In this document: piece by piece, positions 14,129-14,270 of the stretch
Layout of the letters: every line of letters begins with the position of its first letter
Numbering within the stretch: the first letter of the stretch is position 1
Translations under genes and position numbers: made by a program
The notes under the pieces: model-generated
What the model was told of the DNA's origin: nothing
Databases searched by the model: none
What the model saw: only the letters and a program-made list of their open reading frames with translations
DNA from: an uncultured Prevotellaceae bacterium
GTDB taxonomy: Bacteria; Bacteroidota; Bacteroidia; Bacteroidales; Bacteroidaceae
Length of the DNA stretch: 14,270 nucleotides
NCBI GenBank assembly: GCA_937898415.1
Contig: CALDLA010000084.1
Span: 1-14,270 of the forward strand
Direction: 5' to 3'

Positions 14129-14136
14129 CAAAATTA
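14129..14136 (-). promoter_or_regulatory. -7 element of the cbiA operon promoter
   Basis: On the minus strand TAATTTTG (14136-14129) matches TAnnTTTG and ends 4 bp before the cbiA ATG. No good TTTG lies 20 bp upstream, so the promoter is incomplete by consensus. If used, transcription would start at or within a few bases of the start codon. Confidence 0.45.
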
Positions 14137-14178
14137 GAAAAAAAGTCGGAAAATATGCATTATTATCTAAAAAAGTTG

Positions 14179-14186
14179 TATCTTTG
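14179..14186 (+). promoter_or_regulatory. -7 element of the riboswitch transcript promoter
   Basis: TATCTTTG matches TAnnTTTG, and the predicted start site at about 14191-14193 lies just before the cobalamin riboswitch core. The upstream element is weak (TATG near 14154-14157). This promoter is divergent from that of cbiA, with about 40 bp between the two -7 elements. Confidence 0.55.
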
Positions 14187-14194
14187 CAGACGAT

Positions 14195-14270
14195 AAAGGC
14201 AATCTGGTGGCTGTAGCCGCCTGATGTAAGGGAATCCGGTGAGAGTCCGGAACTGTACCTGCAGCTGTAA
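14195..14270 (+). promoter_or_regulatory. Cobalamin riboswitch, cut by the window end
   Basis: The segment carries the conserved core of the adenosylcobalamin aptamer: GGTGGCTGTAGCCGCC forming a hairpin, AAGGGAA, a CCGG hairpin (14236-14239 with 14247-14250), then AACTGTACCTGCAGCTGTAA, the B12-box region. The 3' part, including the expression platform, lies beyond the window. It faces right, so it controls a gene outside the window, typically a TonB-dependent B12 receptor or cobalamin synthesis gene repressed when B12 is plentiful. It does not lie in the transcript of cbiA or of cbiGF. Confidence 0.92.

Noticed and set aside
13897..14196. 99-codon plus-strand open frame over the cbiA start
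   Set aside because: Antisense to the conserved P-loop region of cbiA and reads through the divergent promoter region.

Overview
The window looks like chromosome from a Bacteroidota species, most likely a Prevotella-like Bacteroidales. The main evidence is a set of promoters of the type this phylum uses: TTTG, 20 bp, then TAnnTTTG. Four such pairs are spaced identically, at 139-170, 491-522, 4988-5019 and 5657-5688. Supporting evidence is the A-rich short leaders, a DUF2147 exported protein, and cobalamin-biosynthesis fusions common in this phylum. The genus is an inference.

Left part (1-5669), accessory and more A+T rich: a decayed XRE-type HTH gene; a tracrRNA on the minus strand; a 1222-codon cas9 with all catalytic residues; a two-way terminator; a CRISPR array of ten 36-bp repeats and nine spacers; the array promoter; and a broken AlbA_2/Schlafen-type gene. 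No cas1, cas2, csn2 or cas4 lies between cas9 and the array or within the 537 bp upstream of cas9. The array is best read as transcribed on the minus strand, towards the cas9 3' end. The tracrRNA anti-repeat (minus strand) pairs only with a minus-strand crRNA, a full promoter lies just outside the high-coordinate end, and a strong minus-strand terminator lies beyond the low-coordinate end. Together these make a compact effector-only Cas9 locus most like type II-C.

Right part (5657-14270), housekeeping and more G+C rich: a plus-strand operon reads DUF2147 protein, TSCPD-domain protein, CbiG-CbiF fusion, CobK-CbiD fusion and a HAD phosphatase. It runs from one visible promoter, and its last genes overlap. 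Convergent to it, a minus-strand operon reads cbiA, a BtuF-like binding lipoprotein and a BtuC-like permease, with ATGA overlaps. At the right edge a cobalamin riboswitch, cut by the window end, faces outward on the plus strand, divergent from cbiA. These genes cover the middle of the anaerobic corrin pathway (C11 methylation, ring contraction, C1 methylation, precorrin-6A reduction, a,c-amidation) plus corrinoid or iron-complex uptake. The rest of the pathway and the transporter ATPase are not in the window.

The points most worth a second look are the adaptation-less Cas9 locus with its divergent tracrRNA, a Cys4 zinc-ribbon HNH nuclease domain, tandem repeats in frame inside two B12 genes, and a stand-alone TSCPD protein at the head of a cobalamin operon.
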